Notes: generated by a model not told the origin, from the letters alone. A stretch of DNA of 64,000 nt from Marinobacter piscis (GCF_007671655.1 NZ_VCGX01000002.1:620001-684000), one strand, 5' to 3'; shown: positions 9,202 through 19,980, counted from the first letter of the stretch. A program made the numbers and translations.

Positions 9202-11031
9202 TTACAGGGGAAACAACAGGGGTACCATCACCACGGTCACCAGCAACACCAGTACCGTGAATGGCACGCCGATACGAACAAAGTCAATGAAGCGGTAGTT
9301 CCCAGGGCCCAGAACCAGCGTATTCACCGGAGACGAAATCGGCGTCATAAAGGCCGCCGAGGCAGCGATGGCAACAGTCATTGCGAAGGGATAAGGTGAA
9401 GCGCTCAGGGCTTGTGCGCTGGCAATTGCGACCGGCGCCATCAACACCGCAGTGGCGGTATTCGAAATAAACAAACCAATGAATGATGTGACCAAAAACA
9501 GCGTGGCCAGAATGGCGTGAGGCCCGGCACTACCGAGAACTGACAGCAAACCTGCTACCACCAGATCAATACCACCGGTTTTTTCCAGGGCCAGAGCGAA
9601 GGGTAACATGCCTACGATCAGAATCAGGCTTTGCCAGTGGATGCTTTTGTAGGCACTGGTCATATCAACGCAGCGAAATAGCCCCATAAGCAGGCAGCCG
9701 ACCAATGCTGCCAACACATTGGGCACCAGGCCGGTCACCATCAGGAAAACCATAACGGTGAGGCTCAATAACGCATAGGGTGCCTGGCTGAGAGCGGGGG
9801 CGACATCTTCCACTTCCGCCGGCAGGGTCAACACCACAAAGTCGCGGCTATGTCCCTGTAAGCGGCGAATATCCGCCCAGTTTCCAGAAACCAGAAAGGT
9901 GTCCCCCGCTTGTAGTTTTTCCGCAACGAGGACGCCATCCAACGCCTGTCGCTGGCGGCGCAGACCGATAACATTCAGCTTGTGCTTGCTACGAAACGCC
10001 AGTTGCTGAATGGTTTTCCCTATAAAGGACGAATCAGAAGGCACCATAACCTCGGCAAGGCCGAGTTGCCGCTGATGTCGCACAAAATGATTTTTCACCT
10101 GGACAACGGGTTGCAGCTCCAACCCGCTGAAATCCTCGACAAAATCATTGCTCGGGCTGGCCATGTCGACCAGCAGGCAGTCGCCAGGGTGAATCTCTGT
10201 CGATCCGGTGGCGCCAAGCAGCAAAGTGCGGAAGCGGCCCTGCCGCTCCACCGCGATCACATTTATCCCGAATTCCTTACGCAGCTGCAGCTCGTTCAGC
10301 ATTCTGCCTGCCAGGGGAGAGTTGCTGTTGACTTGCAGGCAGCGCTGACGCTCTGTCAGGTTATATTCTCTAACCAGATCAAGGACGCCATGACGGAATT
10401 CATGGGCCTTGGCCTCGATGACTCCGGAGGCGAGCCTGCGACGGGTCAGCAGCATGTAACCGATACCCAGCACCAACACAACGAGCCCTATGGGAGCAAA
10501 GGCAAAAAAGCTGAAACCCGCCAGACCGCTGCGTACCAGCTCACTATGTACTACCATGTTGGGCGGAGTGGCAACCAGTGTCATCATACCGCTGATCAGG
10601 CCCGCAAAACTCAATGGCATCATCAAGCGGCTCACCGGAATTTTCAGCCGGGCGGCAATGCTCAGTACAACAGGCATAAAAATGGCCACCACGCCGGTGG
10701 AGCTCATAATGGCACCAAGCCCCGCAACAGTGAGCATCAGCAACACCAACAAACGGGCTTCACTTTGGCCCGCATGGCGCATCAGCAGTTCGCCCAACTG
10801 GTAGGCGACTCCGGTACGCACCAGACCGTCACCAATTACAAACAGGGCGGCAATCACAATCACGCTTGGATCACTGAAGCCCGCAAGCGCCTCAGGAACG
10901 GTCAGAATTCCGCTTAACGGCAGCGCCACCAGCATAATAACCGCAACAGCATCCACGGACGGGCGGTTGCGGGTGAACAAACCAACGGCGATTGCCAACA
11001 AGACCAAAACACAGATCAGCTCGAAAGTCAT
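9202..11031 (-). CDS. SLC13-family anion permease with two TrkA-C (RCK) domains
   Basis: About 609 residues from the Met at 11031, which I prefer to the ATG three codons earlier because AAAGTGA stands before it. N-terminal membrane helices span about 1-195 (PSVIVIAALFVIGDGLVRTG, STGVVAIFMPV). Two soluble TrkA-C-like domains follow at about 215-290 (NSPLAGRMLNELQLRKEFGINVIAVER) and 300-385 (SSFIGKTIQQLAFRSKHKLNVIGLRR). A second membrane half carries SNTATAVLMAPVA and SPVNTLVLGPG. This layout fits DASS/CitT-type sodium symporters in the group sometimes linked to sulfate or dicarboxylate. Substrate is not determinable. It stands downstream of guaA on the same strand. Confidence 0.85.
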   Translation of the reverse strand: MTFELICVLVLLAIAVGLFTRNRPSVDAVAVIMLVALPLSGILTVPEALAGFSDPSVIVIAALFVIGDGLVRTGVAYQLGELLMRHAGQSEARLLVLLMLTVAGLGAIMSSTGVVAIFMPVVLSIAARLKIPVSRLMMPLSFAGLISGMMTLVATPPNMVVHSELVRSGLAGFSFFAFAPIGLVVLVLGIGYMLLTRRRLASGVIEAKAHEFRHGVLDLVREYNLTERQRCLQVNSNSPLAGRMLNELQLRKEFGINVIAVERQGRFRTLLLGATGSTEIHPGDCLLVDMASPSNDFVEDFSGLELQPVVQVKNHFVRHQRQLGLAEVMVPSDSSFIGKTIQQLAFRSKHKLNVIGLRRQRQALDGVLVAEKLQAGDTFLVSGNWADIRRLQGHSRDFVVLTLPAEVEDVAPALSQAPYALLSLTVMVFLMVTGLVPNVLAALVGCLLMGLFRCVDMTSAYKSIHWQSLILIVGMLPFALALEKTGGIDLVVAGLLSVLGSAGPHAILATLFLVTSFIGLFISNTATAVLMAPVAIASAQALSASPYPFAMTVAIAASAAFMTPISSPVNTLVLGPGNYRFIDFVRIGVPFTVLVLLVTVVMVPLLFPL

Positions 11032-11094
11032 GATGGTCACTTTAGCAGGACTATCTACCGATGCGGGTGGTTAATCGCCTTGTCTGGAGCTTCC

Positions 11095-12672
11095 CTACTC
11101 CCACTCAATCGTTGCAGGGGGCTTGGAGGACACGTCGTAAGTAACCCGCGATACACCGCTGATTTCGTTAATTATGCGATTAGACACGGTTTCCAGGAGT
11201 TCGTACGGCAGGTGGGCCCAGCGAGCGGTCATGAAATCGACAGTCTCCACAGCGCGCAGCGCAATGACCCACTCATAGCGGCGGGTGTCTCCTACGACAC
11301 CTACGGACTTTACTGGCAGGAATACGGCAAAGGCCTGACTGGTTTTATGATAAAAGTCGGCGCGGTGTAACTCTTCCAGGAAGATGGCATCCGCCCGGCG
11401 CAGAATATCTGCGTACTCTTTCTGAACCTCACCCAGAATGCGCACACCCAGCCCCGGCCCCGGGAATGGGTGACGGTAAACCATGTCGTAAGGCAAGCCC
11501 AGTTCAAGGCCAATGCGACGCACTTCGTCTTTGAACAATTCCCGCAACGGCTCTACCAGCTTCAGCTTCATGGTTTCCGGAAGCCCTCCCACATTATGGT
11601 GGGATTTGATGACATGAGCATTTCCGGTTTTAGATGCTGCTGATTCGATTACATCCGGATAAATTGTGCCCTGGGCCAGCCAGTTCACATCGGTAATGCG
11701 CACCGCTTCTTCATCAAATACATCAATGAAGGTATTGCCGATCACCTTGCGCTTCTGCTCCGGGTCGCTGATGCCCTTAAGGTTACGGAGAAAGCGCTCT
11801 TCGGCATCGGCGCGAATCACCTTTACACCCATACTGCTGCTGAACATATCCATGACCTGGTCACCTTCATTCAGGCGCAGCAGTCCGTTATCAACAAATA
11901 CACAGGTGAGCTGATCCCCAATGGCCTTATGCAGCAGCGCAGCGGTGACCGAGGAGTCAACACCGCCGGAGAGCCCCAGCAGGACTTTGTCTGTACCCAC
12001 CTGGTCGCGGATTTTCTGAACTGCGTCATCAACAATCCGGGCGGGCGTCCATAGCGCTTCACAGCCACAGATAGACAGAACAAAGTGCTCAATGATGCGT
12101 TTGCCCTGCAAGGTGTGCGTCACCTCCGGGTGAAATTGCAGGCCGTAAAGATTCCGCGATACGTCCTGCATCGCCGCCACAGGTGCACTCTCTGTAGACG
12201 CCAGCAATTCAAAACCTTCAGGCATAACAGCCACTTTGTCACCGTGGCTCATCCACACATCAAGCAGGGACTCGCCCGTCGCTGTCAGGTGGTCCGTAAT
12301 GTCTTGCAGCAACGGACTTTTGGCGCGTACCTTCACCTGTGCATAACCGAACTCACGTTTTTCAGAGCTGGCGACCCGTCCGCCCAGCTGCTCAGCCATG
12401 GTCTGCATGCCATAGCAGATACCCAGTACCGGAATACCAAGATCGAACAATCCTTGCGGTGCCCGTGGCCCACCCAGCTCGGTCACAGACTCAGGACCAC
12501 CCGCCAGCAGAATACCTTTGGGGTTGAAGGCTTTCAGTTCGTCAACTGTGATATTGAAGGCGCGAACTTCGCAGTACACGCCAATCTCACGCACCCGGCG
12601 CGCGATCAGTTGTGTGTACTGGGAGCCGAAATCCAGAATCAGGATGCGGTGGTCATGAATGTTGTGGGCCAT
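11095..12672 (-). CDS. guaA: GMP synthase (glutamine-hydrolysing)
   Basis: 525 residues, the normal size. It converts XMP, ATP and glutamine to GMP. The N-terminal class I amidotransferase has nucleophile C86 (GICYGMQ) and its partner His and Glu in FHPEVTHT near 180. The ATP-pyrophosphatase P-loop SGGVDSS starts near 234. The C-terminal dimerisation domain ends in PPATIEWE, a strongly conserved GuaA terminus. It lies 60 bases after guaB on the same strand, so guaB-guaA form the usual guanine operon under the promoter at 14285-14313. Confidence 0.98.
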   Translation of the reverse strand: MAHNIHDHRILILDFGSQYTQLIARRVREIGVYCEVRAFNITVDELKAFNPKGILLAGGPESVTELGGPRAPQGLFDLGIPVLGICYGMQTMAEQLGGRVASSEKREFGYAQVKVRAKSPLLQDITDHLTATGESLLDVWMSHGDKVAVMPEGFELLASTESAPVAAMQDVSRNLYGLQFHPEVTHTLQGKRIIEHFVLSICGCEALWTPARIVDDAVQKIRDQVGTDKVLLGLSGGVDSSVTAALLHKAIGDQLTCVFVDNGLLRLNEGDQVMDMFSSSMGVKVIRADAEERFLRNLKGISDPEQKRKVIGNTFIDVFDEEAVRITDVNWLAQGTIYPDVIESAASKTGNAHVIKSHHNVGGLPETMKLKLVEPLRELFKDEVRRIGLELGLPYDMVYRHPFPGPGLGVRILGEVQKEYADILRRADAIFLEELHRADFYHKTSQAFAVFLPVKSVGVVGDTRRYEWVIALRAVETVDFMTARWAHLPYELLETVSNRIINEISGVSRVTYDVSSKPPATIEWE

Positions 12673-12732
12673 AGATTCCTCAAAATATAAACGGCGCGAC
12701 TCTTCTCAGAGCCGCGCCCGGTTTGTCTGCAC

Positions 12733-14196
12733 TCAGCTGACGCGGTAGTTTGGCGCTTCTTTGGTGATGGTGACATCGTGCACATGGCTTTCACGCATGC
12801 CGGCACCGGTAATACGGACAAACTGCGGCGTGGTACGCATCTCTGTGATGTTTGCGCTGCCAGTGTACCCCATGGCTGCACGCAACCCGCCAACCAGCTG
12901 ATGGATGATGTTCCGCATCGGCCCTTTACAGGCAACGCGACCTTCAATGCCTTCCGGCACAAGCTTTTCAATGCCCTTGCTTGCATCCTGGAAGTAACGG
13001 TCGCTGGAGCCCTGCCCCATGGCACCCAACGATCCCATGCCACGGTACGCTTTATAGCTGCGTCCCTGGTAGAGCTCAATCTCCCCGGGCGCCTCATCGG
13101 TGCCGGCGAGCAGGCTGCCGATCATTACACAGTGAGCTCCGGCCACCACAGCCTTGGCAATGTCGCCGGAGAACCTGACGCCGCCGTCAGCAATCAGAGG
13201 CACATCGCGATCTTTCAGCGCTTCTGCAACATTGGATACGGCGGAGATCTGCGGAACACCGACACCCGCCACAATGCGGGTTGTACAGATGGACCCGGGA
13301 CCAATGCCTACTTTCACTGCATCGGCGCCAGCATCGGCCAGCGCGATGGCGGCATCGGCGGTGGCAATGTTGCCTCCAATAACCTGAAGGTCCGGGTAGT
13401 GCTGCTTGATCCAGCGGATACGCTCAACCACACCCCGTGAATGGCCGTGCGCCGTATCCACAACCAACACGTCTGCGCCAGCCTCGGCCAGAGCAATAAT
13501 GCGCGCTTCCGTATCGCCGCCTGTGCCGACTGCAGCACCAACCCGCAAACGGCCGTGACTGTCTTTACTGGCCAGCGGATAATCTTTGGATTTCTGGATA
13601 TCCTTGGCAGTGATCAGACCCCGAAGCTGGAAGTCGGCATTCACCACAAGCACTTTTTCAATCCGGTGACGGTGCAGCAGTTCTTTGACTTCATCCAGAC
13701 TTGCGCCTTCCTGCACGGTAACGAGCTTGTCCTTTGGCGTCATGATCTCGTGAACCGGCGTATCCATGCTGCTTTCAAAACGGATGTCACGACCGGTCAC
13801 AATACCCACCAGCTCGTTCTCATCAACAACCGGCAGGCCGGAAATGTTGTTGGCCATGGTGATCTCGACCAGCTCACGAACCGTGTTCTGTGGCCGAACC
13901 GTTACCGGATCCTGAACCACACCGCTTTCAAACTTTTTAACCTTGTGTACAGCTGCCGCCTGTTGCTCAACACTCATGCTTTTGTGCATGATGCCGATGC
14001 CGCCTTCCTGTGCCATGGCAATCGCCAGTTCAGCTTCGGTCACTGTATCCATGGCGGCCGATATCAGGGGCGTATTGAGCGTAATTCCCCGGGTCAGTTT
14101 AGTGCGCAGGTCCACTTGATGAGGCAGAACCTCGGAATAACCAGGAACCAGCAGAACATCATCAAAAGTGAGAGCTTCTTCGGCAATTCGCAGCAT
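12733..14196 (-). CDS. guaB: IMP dehydrogenase
   Basis: It oxidises IMP to XMP with NAD, the committed step to guanine nucleotides. I use the Met that begins [19 protein letters not shown], which aligns with the known GuaB start and gives 487 residues. An ATG 16 codons upstream (14244) exists but lies in leader-like sequence. A pair of CBS domains spans about 90-205. The catalytic loop is GPGSICTTR with the nucleophilic Cys near 305. The flap GSSDRYFQ and the C-terminal [10 protein letters not shown] motif are present. First gene of guaBA. Confidence 0.97.
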   Translation of the reverse strand: MLRIAEEALTFDDVLLVPGYSEVLPHQVDLRTKLTRGITLNTPLISAAMDTVTEAELAIAMAQEGGIGIMHKSMSVEQQAAAVHKVKKFESGVVQDPVTVRPQNTVRELVEITMANNISGLPVVDENELVGIVTGRDIRFESSMDTPVHEIMTPKDKLVTVQEGASLDEVKELLHRHRIEKVLVVNADFQLRGLITAKDIQKSKDYPLASKDSHGRLRVGAAVGTGGDTEARIIALAEAGADVLVVDTAHGHSRGVVERIRWIKQHYPDLQVIGGNIATADAAIALADAGADAVKVGIGPGSICTTRIVAGVGVPQISAVSNVAEALKDRDVPLIADGGVRFSGDIAKAVVAGAHCVMIGSLLAGTDEAPGEIELYQGRSYKAYRGMGSLGAMGQGSSDRYFQDASKGIEKLVPEGIEGRVACKGPMRNIIHQLVGGLRAAMGYTGSANITEMRTTPQFVRITGAGMRESHVHDVTITKEAPNYRVS

Positions 14197-14284
14197 TGGG
14201 ATAGGCCCTTTGAACGTGCTAAATTTATACTTTCCGTTCGACACCGCAAGAGTGTTACAGCAAAGTAAAATACGTAATCGGCCT

Positions 14285-14313
14285 ATTATAAAGAGGTGTT
14301 GCAGGCCAGTAAA
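14285..14313 (-). promoter_or_regulatory. Sigma-70 promoter of guaBA
   Basis: On the minus strand TTTACT (14308-14313) and a perfect TATAAT (14285-14290) are separated by exactly 17 bases. Transcription would start near 14278, giving a leader of about 80 bases before guaB. No clear PurR-like palindrome was recognised in the leader. Confidence 0.7.
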
Positions 14314-14412
14314 CCAGGCATTTCATCGCCTGATAGTGCATCTATCTGAAATTCCGGCACTTTACACTTACATTTTTCGGCTATTGCGTATAAGCCGGTC
14401 AGGAGTTATCTG

Positions 14413-15774
14413 GTGAACAACGTACTTCAGGATGTCCGGCCCCGGGCCCTGTCTGTCAGTGAACTCAACCGTCAGGCCAGGCACCTGCTGGAATCCAGCT
14501 TTATGCAAGTCTGGGTTGAGGGCGAGCTTTCCGGGTTCTCACGCCCGTCGTCCGGTCACTGGTACTTTTCCCTGAAAGATCGTAAATGCCAGGTACGATG
14601 CGCCATGTTCCGCGGCATGAACCGTCACGTTCGTACCCCACCCAAAGAGGGCGACAAAGTCCGTATCCGGGGCAAAGTGACCCTGTACGAGAATCGTGGC
14701 GATTTTCAGATTATTGTTGAGCACGTGGAACCTGCAGGGTTGGGTGCTTTGCAGCAGGCGTTTGAGGAGCTGAAGCGGCGACTGCATGCAGAAGGTCTGT
14801 TCGCACCTGAACGTAAAAAGGCGGTGCCGGCACTCCCCACCCATATTGGGGTTGTAACCTCCCCTACCGGCGCAGCCATTCACGACATACTGACCGTTCT
14901 GTCGCGACGCTGTCCGGCGATACCTGTCACCCTTTATCCCACAACAGTCCAGGGGCAGCCGGCCACAGCTGAAATTGTACGGGCTATTGAACTTGCGCAA
15001 ACACACGGCGCCGCCGATGTGCTGATTATAGGTCGCGGTGGGGGTTCACTGGAGGATCTTTGGTGCTTCAACGAAGAATCTGTGGCGCGGGCAATCGCGG
15101 CCTGCCCCATCCCGACCGTCAGCGCGGTCGGACATGAGACGGACATTACCATCGCCGACTTTGTGGCGGACTTTCGCGCCCCCACACCCTCTGCAGCCGC
15201 TGAAAAGGTGTCACCTGACCAACAGGATCTGCTACGGCAACTCAAGGATCGCGAACTCCGCCTGACAAATGCAGCCCGACGGGCACTTCAGCGACTGCAT
15301 ACCCACCTTGAACACATTACGGCACGCCTGCGCGATCCCCGTCGGGAGTTGCTGGAAAAAGCCCAGCGCCTTGACGACCTGGAGCAGCGTCTTGGCAAGT
15401 CCGTCTTCGAACATATTGAACGCTCCCGGGTACGCAGCACTCATTTGCTACAACGGCTCAGCTTACAATCGCCCGGCAAGCAACTGGCAAACCATCGTGA
15501 ATTGCTTGAGCGCAGCACTCTGCAGCTGGAAAAAGCCATGCAAAGCCTTTTGGCAGCACGTCAGGAAAAACTTGAGCATACGGCGGGAACCCTCAACGTT
15601 GTAAGTCCCCTCGCCACGCTCGGGCGTGGATATGCCATCATTCGCGATGAGCAAGGCAACATTCTCCGAAACGCCCCCGACGTTGCTGTGGGTGACCGGA
15701 TTACCGCCAGCGTAGCAAGTGGCAGCCTCTCAGCCGAGGTTAAAACTGTCAGCCCTGATAACACCTGGTTGTAA
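14413..15774 (+). CDS. xseA: Exodeoxyribonuclease VII large subunit
   Basis: 453 residues. XseA with XseB degrades single-stranded DNA from both ends to acid-soluble oligonucleotides. It starts at GTG 14413 with AGGAG at 14401-14405. Order of domains: an OB-fold (residues about 12-105, LSVSELNRQARHLLESSF and GHWYFSLKDRKCQVRCAMF), the catalytic domain (THIGVVTSPTGAAIHDIL, then IIGRGGGSLEDLW and ETDITIADFVADFRAPTPSAAAE), a long coiled coil at about 265-400, and a C-terminal strand (RGYAIIRDEQGNIL). The gene is divergent from guaBA as in many relatives. xseB is not in the window. Confidence 0.97.
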   Translation: MNNVLQDVRPRALSVSELNRQARHLLESSFMQVWVEGELSGFSRPSSGHWYFSLKDRKCQVRCAMFRGMNRHVRTPPKEGDKVRIRGKVTLYENRGDFQIIVEHVEPAGLGALQQAFEELKRRLHAEGLFAPERKKAVPALPTHIGVVTSPTGAAIHDILTVLSRRCPAIPVTLYPTTVQGQPATAEIVRAIELAQTHGAADVLIIGRGGGSLEDLWCFNEESVARAIAACPIPTVSAVGHETDITIADFVADFRAPTPSAAAEKVSPDQQDLLRQLKDRELRLTNAARRALQRLHTHLEHITARLRDPRRELLEKAQRLDDLEQRLGKSVFEHIERSRVRSTHLLQRLSLQSPGKQLANHRELLERSTLQLEKAMQSLLAARQEKLEHTAGTLNVVSPLATLGRGYAIIRDEQGNILRNAPDVAVGDRITASVASGSLSAEVKTVSPDNTWL

Positions 15775-15878
15775 GCCCCTTCCCACTTATCCAATGGTCT
15801 ACTGGAACGTCACCTCAAAGCGCCTAAAGTTAGTCTGACCAACAACAGAAATAACAAAAGACACAAAGAGGCAGACGT

Positions 15879-17753
15879 ATGGGCTACAACGCAGAGTTCC
15901 GGCGTTCTATTGACCACCCGGAAGAGTTCTGGCGAGACCAGGCGGGCGCCATTAACTGGATTAAAGCACCCGAAACCATCTGGCAGGCAACCGATAACGG
16001 CCACGGCGACTGGTTTCCTGATGGCATCCTGAATACCTCGGATATTGCTCTGGACGCAAACGTTCGAGCCGGCCGGGGCGAGCAGAAAGCCCTCATCTAC
16101 GATTCACCGGTCACAGGCGCCAAACGCAGTTATACATACAATGAGCTGACGGCGGAGGTGGCCCGTTTTGCCGGTGCGCTGGCCGCCCGGGGAATCACCA
16201 AAGGCGATCGGGTTGTTATTTACATGCCAATGATCCCGGAAGCCGTTATAGCAATGCTTGGCTGCGCTCGGCTCGGAGCAGTTCACTCCGTGGTTTTTGG
16301 TGGCTTTGCGGCACACGAACTTGCCGTGCGCATCGAGGACGCGCGGCCAAAAGCGGTGATCACAGCTTCCTGTGGAATCGAGGTTGCGAAGGTCATCGAG
16401 TACAAACCTCTGGTGGATAAAGCCATTGAGCAATCTACCCACAAACCTGAATTCTGTGTTGTCTATCAACGCCCCCAGGCGCAGGCCCAGTTGCATGATG
16501 GCCGGGACTTTGACTGGACAGAACTGGTCGCAGGCGCTGACCCTGCTGACCCGGTTCCGGTAAACGCAACCGACCCGCTGTATATACTTTATACCTCGGG
16601 CACCACCGGCAAGCCCAAAGGGGTTGTCCGGGATAATGGCGGCCATGCGGTGGCACTGAAATACAGCATGAAGCTGGTGTACGACGCTGTACCGGGCGAC
16701 GTTTTCTGGGCGGCCTCTGATGTGGGCTGGGTGGTAGGTCACAGCTACATCGTTTACGCCCCTCTGTTTGCCGGCTGCACAACCATTCTCTATGAAGGCA
16801 AACCCGTACGTACACCGGACGCCGGCGCCTTCTGGCGAGTCGTTCAGGACCACAACGTAAACCTGCTGTTTACCGCCCCGACGGCCTTTCGCGCCGTGCG
16901 TAAAGAGGACCCGGAAGCCGACCAGTTACAGCTTTACGACACAGGCTCGCTCAGGCGCATTTTTCTCGCCGGGGAGCGCCTGGACCCACCAACGTATGAC
17001 TGGCTCAGGGAGCACACGCAACTCCCGGTGCTCGATCACTGGTGGCAGACTGAAACCGGATGGGCCATTTGCTGCAACCCGGTTGGCATTGAAACACTGG
17101 CGACCAAGCCCGGTTCGGCAACCGTGCCCTCACCTGGCTATAACGTACAGGTGGTCGACCCGGGTGGCAGCCAGCTGCCGGCAGGAGAGCAGGGTCAGAT
17201 AGCGGTCAGACTGCCACTTCCCCCGGGATGTCTGATGACCGTCTGGGAAAATGATCAGCGTTTCCAGGACAGTTATCTCAATCCTGTTCCCGGTTTTTAC
17301 AGTTCCGGGGATGGCGGATTTATAGATGAAGATGGCTATGTCTTCGTAATGGGCCGCACAGACGATGTCATCAACGTGGCCGGACACCGCCTGTCCACCG
17401 GCGAGATGGAGGAAGTTGTTGCTTCGCACCCGGCCGTGGCCGAGTGCTGCGTCGTAGGCGCACACGATGACCTGAAAGGCCAGGTTCCCTTGGGCCTGGT
17501 ACTTATTAAAGACGGCGCCACTATCGATCATGACGAACTGGAAGAAGAACTTGTGGAAATGGTTCGCGAGAACATTGGCGCCATTGCCTGTTTCCAGAGA
17601 GCGCTGGTGGTCGACCGTCTGCCCAAAACCCGATCCGGCAAGATTCTGCGAAGGGTCATCCGCCAGATTGCCGACGGCGAGGCGTATTCCGTTCCGGGCA
17701 CTATTGACGACCCGTCAATCCTTGAAGAGATAAACGACCAGCTGCATCAGTAA
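15879..17753 (+). CDS. prpE: Propionate-CoA ligase / short-chain acyl-CoA synthetase
   Basis: 624 residues of the AMP-forming acyl-CoA synthetase superfamily. An ACAS_N motif (EEFWRDQAGAINWIKAP) occupies residues 11-30. The P-loop-like YTSGTTGKPKG lies at about 240. WWQTETGW and YSSGDGGFIDEDGYVFVMGR mark the adenylation core. RLPKTRSGKILRR near residue 586 contains the catalytic Lys that acetylation usually regulates. The pattern GHSYIVYAPLFAGCTTILYEGKPVRTPDAGAFWR is that of PrpE rather than acetyl-CoA synthetase. It activates propionate with ATP and CoA. No other prp genes are adjacent. Acetate or butyrate activity cannot be excluded. Confidence 0.88.
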   Translation: MGYNAEFRRSIDHPEEFWRDQAGAINWIKAPETIWQATDNGHGDWFPDGILNTSDIALDANVRAGRGEQKALIYDSPVTGAKRSYTYNELTAEVARFAGALAARGITKGDRVVIYMPMIPEAVIAMLGCARLGAVHSVVFGGFAAHELAVRIEDARPKAVITASCGIEVAKVIEYKPLVDKAIEQSTHKPEFCVVYQRPQAQAQLHDGRDFDWTELVAGADPADPVPVNATDPLYILYTSGTTGKPKGVVRDNGGHAVALKYSMKLVYDAVPGDVFWAASDVGWVVGHSYIVYAPLFAGCTTILYEGKPVRTPDAGAFWRVVQDHNVNLLFTAPTAFRAVRKEDPEADQLQLYDTGSLRRIFLAGERLDPPTYDWLREHTQLPVLDHWWQTETGWAICCNPVGIETLATKPGSATVPSPGYNVQVVDPGGSQLPAGEQGQIAVRLPLPPGCLMTVWENDQRFQDSYLNPVPGFYSSGDGGFIDEDGYVFVMGRTDDVINVAGHRLSTGEMEEVVASHPAVAECCVVGAHDDLKGQVPLGLVLIKDGATIDHDELEEELVEMVRENIGAIACFQRALVVDRLPKTRSGKILRRVIRQIADGEAYSVPGTIDDPSILEEINDQLHQ

Positions 17754-17757
17754 TATT

Positions 17758-17785
17758 TTGACGCCCCAAAAAGTCGGTCTATACT
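17758..17785 (+). promoter_or_regulatory. Sigma-70 promoter of the cold-shock gene
   Basis: TTGACG (17758-17763), a 16-base spacer and TATACT (17780-17785) form a strong promoter that begins right after the prpE stop codon. The predicted start near 17792 gives a leader of about 58 bases. Confidence 0.65.
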
Positions 17786-17849
17786 GAAATTGCTGCGGAA
17801 AGTCTGCAGTGCCCCGTGAGGGCAAATCATAAGAATACAGGAAAGATTC

Positions 17850-18059
17850 ATGTCCGATACAAAAACCGGCCACGTAAAGTGGTTTAACGAAGCCAAAGGC
17901 TTCGGCTTTATTGCTCAGGATGGTGGTAGTGATGTTTTCGTACACTACAGTGCCATTAATGCCAGTGGTTTTCGCACTCTGACCGAAGGCCAGCAAGTAC
18001 AATTTACCGTGACACAGGGCCAGAAGGGTCCACAGGCAGAAAATGTAACCCCGGTATGA
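17850..18059 (+). CDS. Cold-shock domain protein (CspA family)
   Basis: 69 residues, a single OB-fold cold-shock domain. [12 protein letters not shown] carries RNP1, and DVFVHYSAI carries RNP2. [10 protein letters not shown] closes the barrel. Such proteins bind single-stranded RNA and DNA and act as RNA chaperones. It has its own promoter upstream and a strong intrinsic terminator 42 bases downstream, so it is a monocistronic unit. Cold induction is not shown by sequence. It differs from the CspD-like gene at 43808 in lacking a C-terminal extension. Confidence 0.95.
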   Translation: MSDTKTGHVKWFNEAKGFGFIAQDGGSDVFVHYSAINASGFRTLTEGQQVQFTVTQGQKGPQAENVTPV

Positions 18060-18101
18060 GGTTACCTTTTTGCCCTCTGCCCCTCACGGGCACAGGAGTA
18101 C

Positions 18102-18137
18102 ACAACAAGCCGGCATCACTGCCGGCTTGTTGTTTTT
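18102..18137 (+). terminator. Intrinsic terminator of the cold-shock gene
   Basis: A 13-bp perfect stem ACAACAAGCCGGC (18102-18114) pairs with 18121-18133 across a six-base loop and runs into a five-T tract (18133-18137). It also lies just beyond the leuA stop on the opposite strand, but that side lacks a T tract. Confidence 0.9.
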
Positions 18138-18139
18138 AT

Positions 18140-19834
18140 TCAGGCGGTTATTGCGCTTTCTTCACTGCCTGCTTTTACCTCATCTCCGGAAACCACCTGG
18201 GCCACTGCTGAAAGCAGAGCCTGCAAAGTCGCGGAGGTGGTATCCTCGGCCAGCGCTGCAGCACTGCAATGCCGCTCGTCCGCCGTCAGACGGATGCAAG
18301 CCAGCGCATTCGCCCGGGTGCCCTCTCCGAGTGCAAACTCGTCGTAGGCATCAACCGCAACCTCAATCCCAAAGCGTTTTTCCAGAGCATCCGACACAGC
18401 CTCTACGGCACCGAGTCCTTGCCCTTCAAGACGAACAGGCGCGGATTCCCGACCATAAGTGAACTCGGCATGCACGCCGTCCTCGTCCCGGCGCAGATCA
18501 TAGGCTCGCAGCGCCCAATCCTCGTGCACCTTCAGGTACCGCTGCTCGAACAGGCTGTGAACGGTCATTGAATCCACCTCACCGCCATTGGTTTCTGCAG
18601 CGCCCTGAACAACCTTGCTGAACTCAATCTGCAGCCAGCGCGGCAGACTGATGTTGTAGTCTCTCTCGAGAACATAGGCGACACCACCTTTGCCCGACTG
18701 GCTGTTGATGCGCACCACTTCTTCATATCGACGCCCCAGATCGGAGGGGTCTATGGGCAGATACGCAACGTTCCAGGTGTCACCGTCTTTTCTGCGCGCA
18801 AGACATTTACGGATCGCATCCTGGTGGCTTCCCGAGAAGGCTGTAAATACCAGTTCCCCGGCGTAAGGGTGACGGGGGTGGGTGGAGATTTCTGTACAGG
18901 CTTCCACAACTTCGGTGATTTCGGCCATGCCAGACAAATCCAGCGTCGGATCAATGCCCTGGGAGTACAGGTTCATGGCCATCGTGACCAGATCCATATT
19001 GCCCGTACGCTCGCCATTGCCCATGAGCGTACCTTCCACACGATCCGCACCGGCCATAACGGCCAGTTCCGCAGCGGCTACGCCACAGCCACGGTCATTG
19101 TGGGTATGTACGCTGATACTGATATGCTCTCGCCGGCGAATGTTGTCACAAACCCATTCTATCTGATCGGCGAACACGTTCGGTGTAGCCATTTCAACGG
19201 TGGCCGGCAGGTTGATGATAACAGGCTGTCCTTCATCCGGACGCCAGACGTCCGACACCGCATCAATCACCTCTACGGCAAAATCCAGCTCGGTTCCGGT
19301 AAAGCTTTCGGGCGAGTACTGGAACGTCCATTCTGTATCCGGATACTGTTCGGCCAGCTCTTTGACGAGCTGAGCACCATTAACTGCAATCTCCCGGATA
19401 CCTGCCCGGTCGAGGCCAAATACCTGCTCCCGCTGCACGGTTGAGGTGGAGTTGTACACGTGAACGATGGCACGCTGCGCTCCCTGCAAGGCTTCATAGG
19501 TACGCTTGATCAGTTCCGGGCGTGCTTGTGTCAGGACCTGGATTTTCACATCGTCAGGTATCCGGTTCTCTTCAATCAGCTTGCGGCAAAAATCGAAATC
19601 CGGCTGACTCGCGGCCGGAAAGCCGATTTCAATTTCTTTGAATCCAAGCTTTACCAGCAAATCGAACATGCGCTGTTTCTGGGCAACACTCATCGGCTTT
19701 ACCAGAGCCTGGTTTCCATCGCGAAGGTCAACGGCGCACCAGGTGGGTGCTTTTTCGATAACCTGGTCGGGCCAGCGGCGATCAGGTTTTGCGACCGGCC
19801 GGAAAGCCGTGTATTTGCGATGATCAAAAGCCAT
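18140..19834 (-). CDS. leuA: 2-isopropylmalate synthase
   Basis: 564 residues, matching the longer class of LeuA. It condenses acetyl-CoA with 2-ketoisovalerate, the first committed step of leucine synthesis. The DRE-TIM metallolyase core begins with VDLRDGNQAL (about 34-43) and includes VHTHNDRGCG near 240, whose two His bind the divalent metal. The C-terminal allosteric domain (about 430-545) senses leucine in characterised homologues. The gene is convergent with the cold-shock gene and divergent from an Lrp-type regulator, with 146 bases between. I found no leucine-codon-rich leader peptide upstream. Confidence 0.96.
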   Translation of the reverse strand: MAFDHRKYTAFRPVAKPDRRWPDQVIEKAPTWCAVDLRDGNQALVKPMSVAQKQRMFDLLVKLGFKEIEIGFPAASQPDFDFCRKLIEENRIPDDVKIQVLTQARPELIKRTYEALQGAQRAIVHVYNSTSTVQREQVFGLDRAGIREIAVNGAQLVKELAEQYPDTEWTFQYSPESFTGTELDFAVEVIDAVSDVWRPDEGQPVIINLPATVEMATPNVFADQIEWVCDNIRRREHISISVHTHNDRGCGVAAAELAVMAGADRVEGTLMGNGERTGNMDLVTMAMNLYSQGIDPTLDLSGMAEITEVVEACTEISTHPRHPYAGELVFTAFSGSHQDAIRKCLARRKDGDTWNVAYLPIDPSDLGRRYEEVVRINSQSGKGGVAYVLERDYNISLPRWLQIEFSKVVQGAAETNGGEVDSMTVHSLFEQRYLKVHEDWALRAYDLRRDEDGVHAEFTYGRESAPVRLEGQGLGAVEAVSDALEKRFGIEVAVDAYDEFALGEGTRANALACIRLTADERHCSAAALAEDTTSATLQALLSAVAQVVSGDEVKAGSEESAITA

Positions 19835-19909
19835 AGTGAATATTCTCCCTAGCGAATCAGATGTCTTTAACGACTGGAATAAGTTTACCGCGTTTATCCG
19901 GGCACACGA

Positions 19910-19938
19910 TTGCTAATTTACAGCGAAAAACCTAGATT
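19910..19938 (+). promoter_or_regulatory. Candidate promoter of the Lrp-type regulator
   Basis: TTGCTA (19910-19915), a 17-base spacer and TAGATT (19933-19938) lie before the regulator. Each box matches four of six consensus positions. The same interval must also hold the leuA promoter. Confidence 0.3.
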
Positions 19939-19980
19939 AATAACGGTATATGGTCATTTTCCGGCAACTCTGGCAATTTT

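Noticed and set aside
19835..19980. A leu-type attenuator leader peptide before leuA
   Set aside because: No short frame with a run of Leu codons and no terminator-antiterminator pair was found in the 146 bases.
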